Assembly (NCBI RefSeq): GCF_014651135.1 | Contig: NZ_BMWH01000001.1 | Span: 1-46,385 of the forward strand | Length of the DNA stretch: 46,385 bases | Origin: Streptomyces echinoruber | GTDB taxonomy: Bacteria > Actinomycetota > Actinomycetes > Streptomycetales > Streptomycetaceae | Reading direction: 5' to 3' | Shown: one piece after another, positions 15,211-22,078 of the stretch | Numbering within the stretch: the first letter of the stretch is position 1 | Layout of the letters: each line of letters starts with the position of its first letter | Made by a program: the position numbers and the translations under genes | Notes under the pieces: model-generated | The model's input: only the letters and a program-made list of their open reading frames with translations | Database searches by the model: none | Told to the model about the DNA's origin: nothing

Positions 15211-16782
15211 TCAGCCGCGGAAGCCGAGCAGGCCGTGCAGGGTCGAGCCGTGGGCCGGGTGGGCCGCCTTGGCGCTGCTCAGCGGCTTCGGGTCGGGCAG
15301 CTTGCGGCACACCGCGTCGACCTCGCCGCGGCCGCGCGGCACGGTGCCGTCGGCCAGGTACTTGGCGAGGTGGGTGTCGAGGCAGGTGTTGCCGCTCAGC
15401 GTGATGCCGTGGTTGCCGCCGCCCTGCTCGACCACCAGACTGGAGCGGGCCAGCAGGCGGTGCACGGTGACCCCGCCCTCGTACGGCGTGGCCGCGTCGT
15501 CGGTGGCCTGGAACAGCAGGACCGGCGGCAGCTTGGCGTTGGCGACGTTCACCGGCCGCAGCGAGCCGGTCGGCCAGAACGCGCACGGCGCGTTGTACCA
15601 GGCGTTGTTCCACGCCATGAACGGCGCCTTGGAGTACACCGCCCAGTTGTCCCGGCGCCACCGGTCCCAGTCGCGCGGCCAGGCGGCGTCCCGGCACTGC
15701 ACCGCCGTGTAGACGCTGTAGCCGTTGTCGCCGGAGGCGTCGACGGCGGCGAAGTTCTCGTACGCCTCCACCAGCGGGTCGGCTTTCTTGTCGTTCACGT
15801 AGGCCGCGAACGCCTCCGCCAGGTAGGGCCAGTAGCCGTTGTAGTACCCGCCGGGGATGAAGGTGTCCTCCAGCTCCGCGGCCCCGACCTTGCCGCCCGC
15901 CGGCTTCCTGGCCAGGGCGGCGCGCATCGCGTACCACTTGGCCTCGACCCGCGCCGGGTCGGTGCCCAGGTGGTAGGTCGAGTCGTACTTGGCGATCCAC
16001 GCCATCAGGGCGCGGTGGCGGTCGTTGAAGGCGTAGTCCTGCCGGAGGTTGTCGCCGTACCAGACACCGGTGGGGTCGACGACGGAGTCCAGCACCAGGC
16101 GGCGCACCCGCTCCGGGTAGAGCTTGGCGTACACCGCGCCGAGATAGGTGCCGTAGGAGTAGCCGAAGTAATTGATCTTCCCGGCGCCCAGTGCCCGGCG
16201 GATGGAGTCCATGTCCCGCACGGCGTTGAGGGTGTTGATGTGCGGCAGCAGACTCGCGTACTTCGTGCCGCAGGCCCGGGCGAAGGAACGGACGCGCTCC
16301 AGGTTGGCCTTCTCCACGGCCGGGGTGGCCGGCACGCTGTCCGGGCGCACGGGGTTGAAGTGGCCCGGCTTGCAGTCGAGGGCGGGCTTGCTGTCGCCCA
16401 CCCCGCGCGGGTCGAAGCCGATGACGTCGTACTGCGCCGCGACCGACTTGGGCAGCGAGGAGGCGACGAAACCGGCGAGGGTCAGTCCGCTGCCGCCGGG
16501 GCCGCCGGGGTTGACCAGCAGCGGACCCTGCGAGGTCCTGGCGGTGTGCGGGACGCGGGACAGGGCCAGCGTGATCTGCTTCCCGCGCGGGTCGCGGTAG
16601 TCCAGCGGCACCTTCACCGACGCGCACTGCAGCGTCGGGTAGTCGGAGGTGGCGCACTTCTTCCAGGTGACGGCGGCCTGCGCGGCGCCCGCGGTCTGCG
16701 TGCGCGCCTGGGCGGGCACGGCCGTGACGCATCCGGCCACGACGACGGCGGTACCGCACAGCACCGCTGCGCGTTTTCTCAT
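15211..16782 (-). CDS. tap: Secreted tripeptidyl aminopeptidase (S33 alpha/beta hydrolase)
   Basis: A 523-residue exported hydrolase close to the Streptomyces mycelial tripeptidyl aminopeptidases, which release tripeptides from the N-terminus of extracellular proteins. The N-terminus has a signal peptide (MRKRAAVLCGTAVVVAGCVT) ending in PAQA. VAGC also resembles a lipobox, so membrane anchoring by Cys18 is possible. The catalytic triad is visible as Ser209 in GYSYG, Asp in FQATDDAATPY, and His in GGGNHGI. The oxyanion region is LLVNPGGPGGSG. It is transcribed alone, with a 14-bp palindrome about 100 bases upstream. Confidence 0.92.
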   Translation of the reverse strand: MRKRAAVLCGTAVVVAGCVTAVPAQARTQTAGAAQAAVTWKKCATSDYPTLQCASVKVPLDYRDPRGKQITLALSRVPHTARTSQGPLLVNPGGPGGSGLTLAGFVASSLPKSVAAQYDVIGFDPRGVGDSKPALDCKPGHFNPVRPDSVPATPAVEKANLERVRSFARACGTKYASLLPHINTLNAVRDMDSIRRALGAGKINYFGYSYGTYLGAVYAKLYPERVRRLVLDSVVDPTGVWYGDNLRQDYAFNDRHRALMAWIAKYDSTYHLGTDPARVEAKWYAMRAALARKPAGGKVGAAELEDTFIPGGYYNGYWPYLAEAFAAYVNDKKADPLVEAYENFAAVDASGDNGYSVYTAVQCRDAAWPRDWDRWRRDNWAVYSKAPFMAWNNAWYNAPCAFWPTGSLRPVNVANAKLPPVLLFQATDDAATPYEGGVTVHRLLARSSLVVEQGGGNHGITLSGNTCLDTHLAKYLADGTVPRGRGEVDAVCRKLPDPKPLSSAKAAHPAHGSTLHGLLGFRG

Positions 16783-16883
16783 AGGGCCTCCCGGGACGGA
16801 GGGGTCTGCGGACCGTGAGGATCACGGCCCTCGCCGCATCGTCCCGGAAACCGGGCTGCCGAGAACGTGATCTGACAATACTT

Positions 16884-16897
16884 GACCCAATTGGGTC
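16884..16897. promoter_or_regulatory. Perfect 14-bp palindrome upstream of tap
   Basis: GACCCAATTGGGTC is a perfect 14-bp inverted repeat in the AT-richest part of the 144-base gap before the aminopeptidase gene. It has the form of a dimeric regulator site. A TTGGGTC half occurs again at 16941-16947. Confidence 0.55.
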
Positions 16898-16926
16898 TCG
16901 GTATGCCCTCGAACGCGTCAAATGGC

Positions 16927-17250
16927 TCAAATTAGGGAAAGTTGGGTCGCTCCGGGCTGTTCGGGAGGGGGCGGGCCGGGGCGTTCGGGAGGTATCGGGC
17001 CGGGGCGGCGGACGCGCCGCGGCAGCTCCGCGCGCGTGGGCCCGATGCCGTACTCCTCGGCCGGCTCGTGCACCTGACGCGTGATCCGGCGCTGGTACCA
17101 CGTGGGCGCGTAGGCGCCGTCCGCGTACAGCCGCTCATAGCGGCGCACCAGGTGCGGGTGGCGCCGCTCCAGCCAGGCCATGAACCACTCGCGGGCGCCC
17201 GGCCGCAGGTGCAGGGTCAGCGGCGTGACGGAGGTGGCGCCGGCTGGCGA
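16927..17250 (-). pseudogene. C-terminal fragment of an Rv2578c-like radical SAM gene
   Basis: About 108 codons of the tail of a radical SAM protein related to the Rv2578c / spore-photoproduct-lyase-like group: AGATSVTPLTLHL, RPGAREWFMAWLERRHPHL, YERLYADGAYAPTWYQRRI, HEPAEEYGIGPTRAE. Homology stops abruptly at ~17250 and no start codon or radical SAM core precedes it. The matching first 80 codons lie 4.4 kb away on the same strand (21641-21880). The two pieces are therefore the ends of one gene broken by an insertion that also removed the ~170-180-residue centre. Confidence 0.8.
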
Positions 17251-17265
17251 CGGAGGTGGCGCCGG
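17227..17265. repeat. 17-bp direct repeat at the left insertion junction
   Basis: GACGGAGGTGGCGCCGG occurs at 17227-17243 and again at 17249-17265. The first copy is coding sequence of the radical SAM tail (AGATSV); the second lies just where homology ends, so it marks the junction. The following ~200 bases (17266-17462) contain no recognisable gene. Confidence 0.7.
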
Positions 17266-17462
17266 ACGACTTCGGCGCCTTCGGGCGGGGGGGGCTTTTC
17301 GCATGCCCAAGGGGTTGGGTCACCGCCGCGTCGGTGCGAGCAGGGCGATCTCCCCACCGCCTCGCTGGTGCCCTCCAAGAGGGCCGGTATCTCCCGGGGC
17401 CTGATCCCCTGCGCCCTCAGGTGAAGCGGTGTCGCCGCCCTGCCGTTGAACGCAGCAAGGGC

Positions 17463-18011
17463 TCATTTCGCTCCGGCCGCTTCCTGCGCCGCATCGAGGA
17501 TCAGGTGCCACGGGTATTCCTTCGGCTTGCCCCGGCCCGGCTGGTTCGGCACGAAGCCGCCCTCGCCATACAGCACCCGCACGCCCATGAGCCGGAGTTC
17601 GGCGACGCTCCGCTCGAACTGGCGGTGTCGCACATAGGCCGCGTTCACGCACGGCATGGCCACCATCGGGATGCTCTTGCCGATGCCTTCCGCGATGACG
17701 CCCACCACGAAGTCCCGGGTGATGCCGAGCGCCCAGGCGTTGATGGTGTTGAAGGTGGCCGGCGCCACCGCGATCACGTCCGCCTTCGGCCACACGTCCG
17801 GCTCGCCGGGCATCTTGTACTCGCTGCGCACCGGATGCCCGGTCAGCCGTTCCAGCTCCGCCAACTGCGGAGCGAGCCAGCGCGCCGCGGTCGGAGTGAG
17901 GCCCAGGCACACGTCGAAGCCGCGGGCCCGCGCGTCCTGGACCACCCGTGCGATGTCGAAGACGGGCGGGGCCGCCGAGCCGAACAGGTAGAGCACTCCG
18001 GAAGTCGTCAT
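17463..18011 (-). CDS. Flavoprotein (Dfp/PPC-decarboxylase-like fold)
   Basis: A 182-residue protein of the flavoprotein fold shared by phosphopantothenoylcysteine decarboxylase and lantibiotic EpiD-type decarboxylases. It shows LYLFGSAAPPVFDIARVVQ at the N-terminus, KADVIAVAPATFNTINAWALG (the conserved PATxNT-like FMN loop, residues ~105-125) and MPCVNAAYVRH. The family binds FMN; the substrate is not predictable. It is divergent from the XRE regulator at 18130, a pairing that recurs in Streptomyces as far as I recall. The location inside the insertion next to a RiPP precursor raises the possibility of peptide modification, but XRE/flavoprotein pairs also occur alone. Confidence 0.85.
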   Translation of the reverse strand: MTTSGVLYLFGSAAPPVFDIARVVQDARARGFDVCLGLTPTAARWLAPQLAELERLTGHPVRSEYKMPGEPDVWPKADVIAVAPATFNTINAWALGITRDFVVGVIAEGIGKSIPMVAMPCVNAAYVRHRQFERSVAELRLMGVRVLYGEGGFVPNQPGRGKPKEYPWHLILDAAQEAAGAK

Positions 18012-18129
18012 GCCGTCCATCCGACCACACACAACCGCCCCCGCTCACAGAGGAGTCGGGGACGGAACGCCGCACCACGCGGCCGGCCGCGGGTACTGTT
18101 CCAAGTGGCTGCTCAGAACGGAGACCAGC

Positions 18130-19320
18130 ATGCCCGCACTGGAGGAAGACCACACGGGCGCGCGCATCGCGGAACAGCGCAAACTCGCCAGACTCACCCA
18201 GCGCCAACTGGCCGACCGGCTGCCCTACTCGTACAGCCTGCTCACCCAGGTCGAATGCGGTGCCCGCCCGGCCACAGCCGACTTCGTGGCCGCCTGCGCC
18301 AAGGCCCTCAACGTCGACGTGACCGTGCTGACCGGACAGCCGTACGTGACCGAGCTGCAGCGCGACCGGCTCGCCGAGCTCGTGCGGCCGATCCGGGAAT
18401 CCCTCGACCTGTACGACCTCGGCCCGAACCCAGACCTGACCGTACGGCCCGCCGAGCAGCTCATCGCCGGCGCCGGCACACTGTGTGAAGAGGTCCGGGC
18501 CACCCATCTGCGCAAGGCCGCGCGGGACCTGCCCGGCCTCATCGCCGAGCTCACGCACACCGCCTGGTCGACGCCGTCGACCGAGCTGTGGCAGGCGCTC
18601 GCCTCCGCCTACCGCACCGCGCACGACATCAGCGTGAAGCTGGGCTACTACGACCTGTCCGCCGTCGCCCTGGACCGGATGGACTGGGCGGCGCAGCGCG
18701 CCTCAAACGCCTGCCTGGCCGCCGTACGGCAGTACATGCGCGCCCTGATGTACTTCCGCGAGGGCGAATACCGGATCGGGCAGCGGCTGGTCGCCTCCGG
18801 ACACAGCGTTGTCGCGCAGGCCGACAAGACCCGGGAGGCGCTGGCGGTCACCGGGCAGCTGCACCTCGGGGCGTCGGTCATCTCGGCGCGGGCCGAGGAC
18901 GCGGCTGCGGTGAAAGTCCACATCGGTGAGGCGCGCCGGATCGCGAAGCGGATCGGGGACGCCTCCGACGTGCACTGGCTGTCCTTCGGCCCGACCAACG
19001 TGGACCTGCACGAGATGTCCGCGGCCGTCGAGATGCGCCAGTACGACGACGCGCTGAAGAAAGCGCGGAAGATCAGCAAGGCGCTCCCGTCGCGCCTGGC
19101 CACGTCCCGCCGCGCGCATTTCCTGATCGACCGGGCTCGCACCGAGATGGAAACCGGGAACACCGAGGACGCGCTGAAGTCCCTCGTCGAAGCCCGCAGG
19201 GTGGCCCCCGAACAGACGCGCTACCATCCGGCGGCCCGGGAGACCATCACAGGCCTGGTGCACCTGTCCCGACGCACCCCGGACACCCTCAACCACATGG
19301 CCGCCTGGATCGGCCTGTAG
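18130..19320 (+). CDS. XRE-family regulator with helical repeat C-terminus
   Basis: A 396-residue regulator. The helix-turn-helix is at residues ~10-65: ARIAEQRKLARLTQRQLADR, YSYSLLTQVECGARPATADF. The rest is alpha-helical and TPR-like (AWSTPSTELWQALASAYRTA, SAVALDRMDWAAQRAS, MRALMYFREGEYRIGQRL), the usual build of Streptomyces XRE sensors. The start at 18130 has ACGGAGA upstream. It is divergent from the flavoprotein gene and upstream of the DUF6415-like and RiPP genes, so it is the likely regulator of the inserted segment. Confidence 0.9.
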   Translation: MPALEEDHTGARIAEQRKLARLTQRQLADRLPYSYSLLTQVECGARPATADFVAACAKALNVDVTVLTGQPYVTELQRDRLAELVRPIRESLDLYDLGPNPDLTVRPAEQLIAGAGTLCEEVRATHLRKAARDLPGLIAELTHTAWSTPSTELWQALASAYRTAHDISVKLGYYDLSAVALDRMDWAAQRASNACLAAVRQYMRALMYFREGEYRIGQRLVASGHSVVAQADKTREALAVTGQLHLGASVISARAEDAAAVKVHIGEARRIAKRIGDASDVHWLSFGPTNVDLHEMSAAVEMRQYDDALKKARKISKALPSRLATSRRAHFLIDRARTEMETGNTEDALKSLVEARRVAPEQTRYHPAARETITGLVHLSRRTPDTLNHMAAWIGL

Positions 19321-19321
19321 G

Positions 19322-19352
19322 ACTCTCACCACTCTCACGAAACTGTGAAAGT
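19322..19352. promoter_or_regulatory. Candidate operator upstream of the DUF6415-like gene
   Basis: ACTCTCAC at 19331-19338 and GTGAAAGT at 19345-19352 form an inverted repeat (seven of eight pairs match) with a six-base spacer. A second ACTCTCAC lies at 19322-19329. It follows the XRE stop codon and precedes the next gene, so it suits a site bound by that regulator. Confidence 0.45.
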
Positions 19353-19538
19353 TGAGCCCCTTTCGAAGAGTCACGCTGGTCTCACACCCAGTCAGTGACG
19401 ATGAGGGGCAGCGTGATGAGAGAGGCTCACGACACCACGAGCGATGCTCCACAGTCGCCCCGCCCGTCGCAGGGTGCGCCCCGGCAGCCGCGCGAACGAC
19501 TCCGGGGCCGGCCAACGCTGCTGAGGAGCGTCAACATC

Positions 19539-19925
19539 ATGAACGCTACAGCCCAACCGCCCACCGCGGCAGAGCCGAGGCAGGCTCCGCCGGACATCGA
19601 CACGATGCGGGCCACCGCGCGCCGCGTCTTCGCCGCCGGGCTCTCCGCTGACGATCTGTCCGCTGACGATCTGGACACGCTCGTGCCGGCGCTGCGCGGG
19701 CACGTGCGGTTGCTCATCCCCGAAGTCCAGCAGGCCGCGGAGCGGACTCCGACGGACAGCGTGCAGCGGCACTGCGCCCTGGCCTGCGTCGGTGACGCGC
19801 GCGGCAAGCTGCGGCTCGGGGACGGCCGCACGCCGCCCGCCCGCGTGGCCGTGGCGCAGAAGCTCGCCCGCTGCGTCAACGCCCTGTGCGACCACTACAC
19901 GACCCTGGGCGGCGGGCGGATGTGA
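19539..19925 (+). CDS. DUF6415-like protein
   Basis: A 128-residue protein of a small Streptomyces family that I associate with the label DUF6415; function unknown. It is soluble and helical: DIDTMRATARRVFAAG, LDTLVPALRGHVRLLIPEVQ, CALACVGDARGKLRL, VAVAQKLARCVNALCDHY. SADDL is duplicated (SADDLSADDL) by a 15-base tandem repeat at 19644-19673. The ATG at 19539 is preceded by GAGGAGCGTCAAC, a usable ribosome site; upstream in-frame ATGs add unconserved sequence. Members often sit beside XRE regulators and small peptide loci, as here. Confidence 0.65.
   Translation: MNATAQPPTAAEPRQAPPDIDTMRATARRVFAAGLSADDLSADDLDTLVPALRGHVRLLIPEVQQAAERTPTDSVQRHCALACVGDARGKLRLGDGRTPPARVAVAQKLARCVNALCDHYTTLGGGRM
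19644..19673. repeat. 15-bp in-frame duplication
   Basis: TCCGCTGACGATCTG is repeated exactly (19644-19658 and 19659-19673), duplicating SADDL in the encoded protein. Confidence 0.9.
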
Positions 19926-20081
19926 GAGCCGGTCCTCGGCCCGGCCGCGTACGTGGTGGCCGTGACCGGCCCGGTCCTCGCCCTGGTGCTCGCGAGGACA
20001 CCGCACCGACGCACCCCAGGGCGGCCGCTTCGGGTCAGGGCCGCGCCTCAGAGCCTCCGCCCAGCCGGTGTTCCGGAAGAC

Positions 20082-20112
20082 CCGGCGGGGGCGGGGCCGC
20101 CCGCCCCGCCGG
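20082..20112. terminator. Hairpin before the RiPP precursor gene
   Basis: CCGGCGGGG (20082-20090) pairs with CCCCGCCGG (20104-20112), with additional G/C pairing inside. It lies between the DUF6415-like gene and the precursor gene and could terminate or attenuate transcription. The segment CCGGTGTTCCG occurs on both sides of it (20064 and 20109 region). Confidence 0.5.
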
Positions 20113-20178
20113 TGTTCCGCATGGCGTCTGCGGGGCGGGTCGCGCCAGCCACATCACCAGCCTTTGAAGGAGAACAGC

Positions 20179-20472
20179 ATGGCCGTTGCGGACGTGCGGG
20201 AAGCCTTCCCGCTCGCGCCCGAAGGAGGGCGCATCCCGCACAGCACGGAGCCGCCGACGGGCGCCGGCACCCGTCCGTGGATTCTGCGTTTCGCCCGCAT
20301 CCCCGACGCCTCCCAGGCGGTCGTCCCGCCGCTCGCCGTCCACGACGAGCGGCGGCAGGTGTCCGTCGGCCTGTACGGCGGGCCGCTGCCGTACAGGCAG
20401 ACCCACAAGCCGACCGTCCCGGACGGCAACGTGCAGAACCCGCCGCCGCTCGACGAGGGCACGAAGGACTGA
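20179..20472 (+). CDS. Putative ATP-grasp-target RiPP precursor (graspetide/imiditide type)
   Basis: A 97-residue precursor peptide. It resembles the actinobacterial ATP-grasp-target family: a leader motif TRPWILRFARIP (residues 31-42), then VHDERRQVSVGLYGG, and a C-terminal core THKPTVPDGNVQNPPPLDEG (75-94) ending TKD. Thr75, Lys77 and Thr79 are possible acceptors, and Asp82, Asp92, Glu93 and Asp97 possible donors for ester or amide rings. Asp82-Gly83 is the kind of DG pair converted to aspartimide in imiditides. AAGGAG lies seven bases before the ATG. The stop overlaps the ATG of the ATP-grasp gene (TGATG), so they were co-translated. The open frame is intact although its maturase is not. 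Confidence 0.75.
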   Translation: MAVADVREAFPLAPEGGRIPHSTEPPTGAGTRPWILRFARIPDASQAVVPPLAVHDERRQVSVGLYGGPLPYRQTHKPTVPDGNVQNPPPLDEGTKD

Positions 20473-21206
20473 TGCCGGTGCCCGCCGTTCTCGTGATCGC
20501 AGCCCGCGACGACTGGCCGACCGACCGGGTCGTCAAGGCGCTCACCGACGGCGGCGCGGAGGTGTTCCGCATGGACACCGGCGAGTTCCCCCAGGACCTC
20601 ACCCTCGCCGGGCGCATCGACGCCCGGCGGGGCTGGTCCGACGGCCTCGCCACCGCGCTGCGAGCCGTCGACCTCGCCGACATCACCGCCGTGTACTACC
20701 GCGCCCCGAACGCCTTCGCCTTCCCGCCGGGCATGTCGGGGCCCGAGCAGCGGTTCGCCGCCGCGCAGGCCCGCTCCGGTCTGGGCGGCATCATCACCGC
20801 GCTCGACTGCCGGTGGGTGTCCCACCCCGCCGCGATGTCCCGCGCCGAGTACCAGCCGCTCCAGCTCGCCACCGCGCGGGCCTGCGGGCTCACCGTCCCG
20901 CCCACCCTCATCACCAACCGGGCCGACGCCGTCCGCGCGTTCGTCGGGGATGGGGGCGGCCGTCATCGACTGGCGCAGCGCCTACGCCTGGCACCTCCCC
21001 ACCGGGTCACGCTGGCCCCTGCCCGGCTGACCCCCTTCAGCGGCCCCGCTCGTCTGTTTCTCCCGTGGCGGATGGGCGGGGCCTTGCCGGGCCGGTCGAC
21101 GAAGACGGTGACGGAGACGGTGACGGAGACGGGAGTGTCGAGGGCGGCGGCGATCCGGAGGAAGTCGCTGGAGCGGGGGTCGATCTGGCCGGCCTCGATG
21201 CGTTGA
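20472..21206 (+). pseudogene. Truncated ATP-grasp peptide maturase
   Basis: The first ~158 codons (to ~20946) match the start of ATP-grasp RiPP maturases: VLVIAARDDWPTDRVVKAL, VFRMDTGEFP, ADITAVYYRAPNAFAFP, ARSGLGGIITALDCRWVSHP, EYQPLQLATARACGLTVPPT, LITNRADAVRAF. This is the N-terminal pre-ATP-grasp and linker region. Homology stops where the nucleotide-binding core should begin, and the frame runs on as unrelated Arg/Pro-rich sequence to 21206. The functional proteins are roughly 310-330 residues. The methyltransferase that often follows is absent. No simple frameshift restores the core, so this is a real truncation by rearrangement. Confidence 0.8.
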
Positions 21207-21274
21207 AGGGTGCGCCGGTCGATGCCGGTGAGTTCCGCGAAGCGCTCCTGGGGCTGGTTCGCGTGAAGGCGTAG
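21088..21274 (-). pseudogene. Fragment of an XRE-type regulator, no start codon
   Basis: Read on the minus strand, this gives LRLHANQPQERFAELTGIDR, RTLQRIEAGQIDPRSSDFLR, IAAALDTPVSVTVSVTVFVD: a clear helix-turn-helix. No ATG or GTG precedes it in frame before a TGA upstream. It is therefore a relic whose N-terminus was lost. A TSVSV-type tandem repeat (GACGGTGACGGA twice, 21104-21127) codes its VSVTVSVTV end. Confidence 0.65.
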
Positions 21275-21389
21275 ACCCCGATGTCCGGGGTGACCGTCCC
21301 GCCCTCGAACGCCCGCTCCGTGGAGTTCCGTAAGACCCCTCGGGAGGGTTTCTCACTCGGTGCACCTGCGCCGGCGGAGGAGCGGTGTT

Positions 21390-21608
21390 TCAGCGGCCCT
21401 CGGAGAGGCGCTTCCTCGTGCAGTCCCGCAGCAGCAACCACGGTGCGATGTCGGTGGAGTCCTCCAGGCGGTCGTCCTCTCCGTGCAGCAGCGCGGTGTA
21501 GGCAGCCTTCCCTGCTTCTGCTGAGGCGGTGCTGCCGGAGGTCTCTTGGCCGGCGAGTGTCCTCGTCATGCCCTTCCAGGCCCTGTCTGCGCTTGCTGCG
21601 CTGGGCAT
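21390..21608 (-). CDS. Small protein of unknown function
   Basis: A 72-residue ORF that I do not recognise. It begins MPSAASADRAWKGMTRTLAG and ends DDRLEDSTDIAPWLLLRDC plus TRKRLSEGR. There is no signal peptide or membrane segment. The strong ribosome site GGGAGG lies four bases before the ATG, which argues that it is translated. It lies within the insertion, just downstream of the broken radical SAM N-terminus, and so is probably read from the SOS-type promoter at ~21910. It may be an accessory gene of the element or a relic of one. Confidence 0.5.
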   Translation of the reverse strand: MPSAASADRAWKGMTRTLAGQETSGSTASAEAGKAAYTALLHGEDDRLEDSTDIAPWLLLRDCTRKRLSEGR

Positions 21609-21880
21609 CGAACCTCCCTGACTGAAAGGGGCCATGGGGAGAAGCACACGCACGCGTGGGTGCAGCCCCGGTAGGGGTTCACCGTCCACTCGAACGGCAT
21701 CCGGGAGGCGCCCGGCACCCGGTTGATGATCGACCGCGCCCGGATCTCGTGGAACGTGATCCCGTTGAACTCCGGGGTGTCGAACGTCCGGACGGTCACC
21801 GCGTCCGCGCCGAAGAGCGCGGCGTCGGCCCGGCCGTGGCCGCCGTCCCCGGAGTCCACGGTGAGGTTCTCCCCGCGCAT
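21566..21880 (-). pseudogene. N-terminal fragment of the Rv2578c-like radical SAM gene
   Basis: About 80 codons (21880 to ~21641) match the start of the radical SAM family: MRGENLTVDS, ALFGADAVTVRTFDTPEFNG, ITFHEIRARSIINRVPGASR, FEWTVNPYRGCTHAC. The iron-sulfur motif should read CxxxCxYC; here it reads CTHACVCF, so the third Cys is out of register by one missing residue and the match then ends. The frame runs on through unrelated sequence to 21566. AGGAGG precedes the ATG and a LexA-type box lies 32 bases upstream. It pairs with the tail fragment at 16927-17250. Confidence 0.85.
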
Positions 21881-21906
21881 GACGCCTCCTCGGTAGCACC
21901 GGCGCC

Positions 21907-21925
21907 ATAATAGAACATGTGTTCG
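21907..21925 (-). promoter_or_regulatory. SOS (LexA) box and -10 of the broken radical SAM gene
   Basis: On the minus strand CGAACACATGTTCT matches 13 of 14 positions of the actinobacterial LexA consensus CGAACRNRYGTTYG, with a perfect GAAC-N4-GTTC core (21913-21924). TATTAT (21907-21912) abuts it as a -10. Rv2578c is a reported member of the mycobacterial LexA regulon, so this fits the gene family independently. Confidence 0.75.
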
Positions 21926-22078
21926 CATGATCGTGAGGTCGGGTAAGGGGCGGTCCCGGAGGGTCGGTTCCGGTCACCCGCCGGCACTCGTTCGATCGTT
22001 GCCGGACCCGATTTGGGGGGCCGGGGAGCGGGGTGGTTGGCTTGCCCCATCCGAGAACCGAAGCTCCTGGAGGAACCG

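Larger units (their letters stand above)
17250..21641. mobile_element. Inserted segment replacing the centre of the radical SAM gene
   Basis: The ~4.4-kb stretch between the two radical SAM fragments carries a flavoprotein, an XRE regulator, a DUF6415-like protein, a RiPP precursor, a truncated ATP-grasp maturase, an XRE fragment and a small unknown ORF. No integrase, transposase, tRNA or terminal inverted repeat is visible, so the mechanism is unknown; it may be the remnant of a larger element. Boundaries are set by where radical SAM homology stops. Confidence 0.6.

Noticed and set aside
20472..21206. A simple frameshift in the ATP-grasp gene
   Set aside because: None of the three frames after ~20946 restores the ATP-grasp nucleotide-binding motifs, so a rearrangement is more likely than a sequencing error.
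17250..21641. Integrative element with att sites
   Set aside because: No integrase, excisionase, tRNA or matching terminal repeats at both ends. I call it an inserted segment only.
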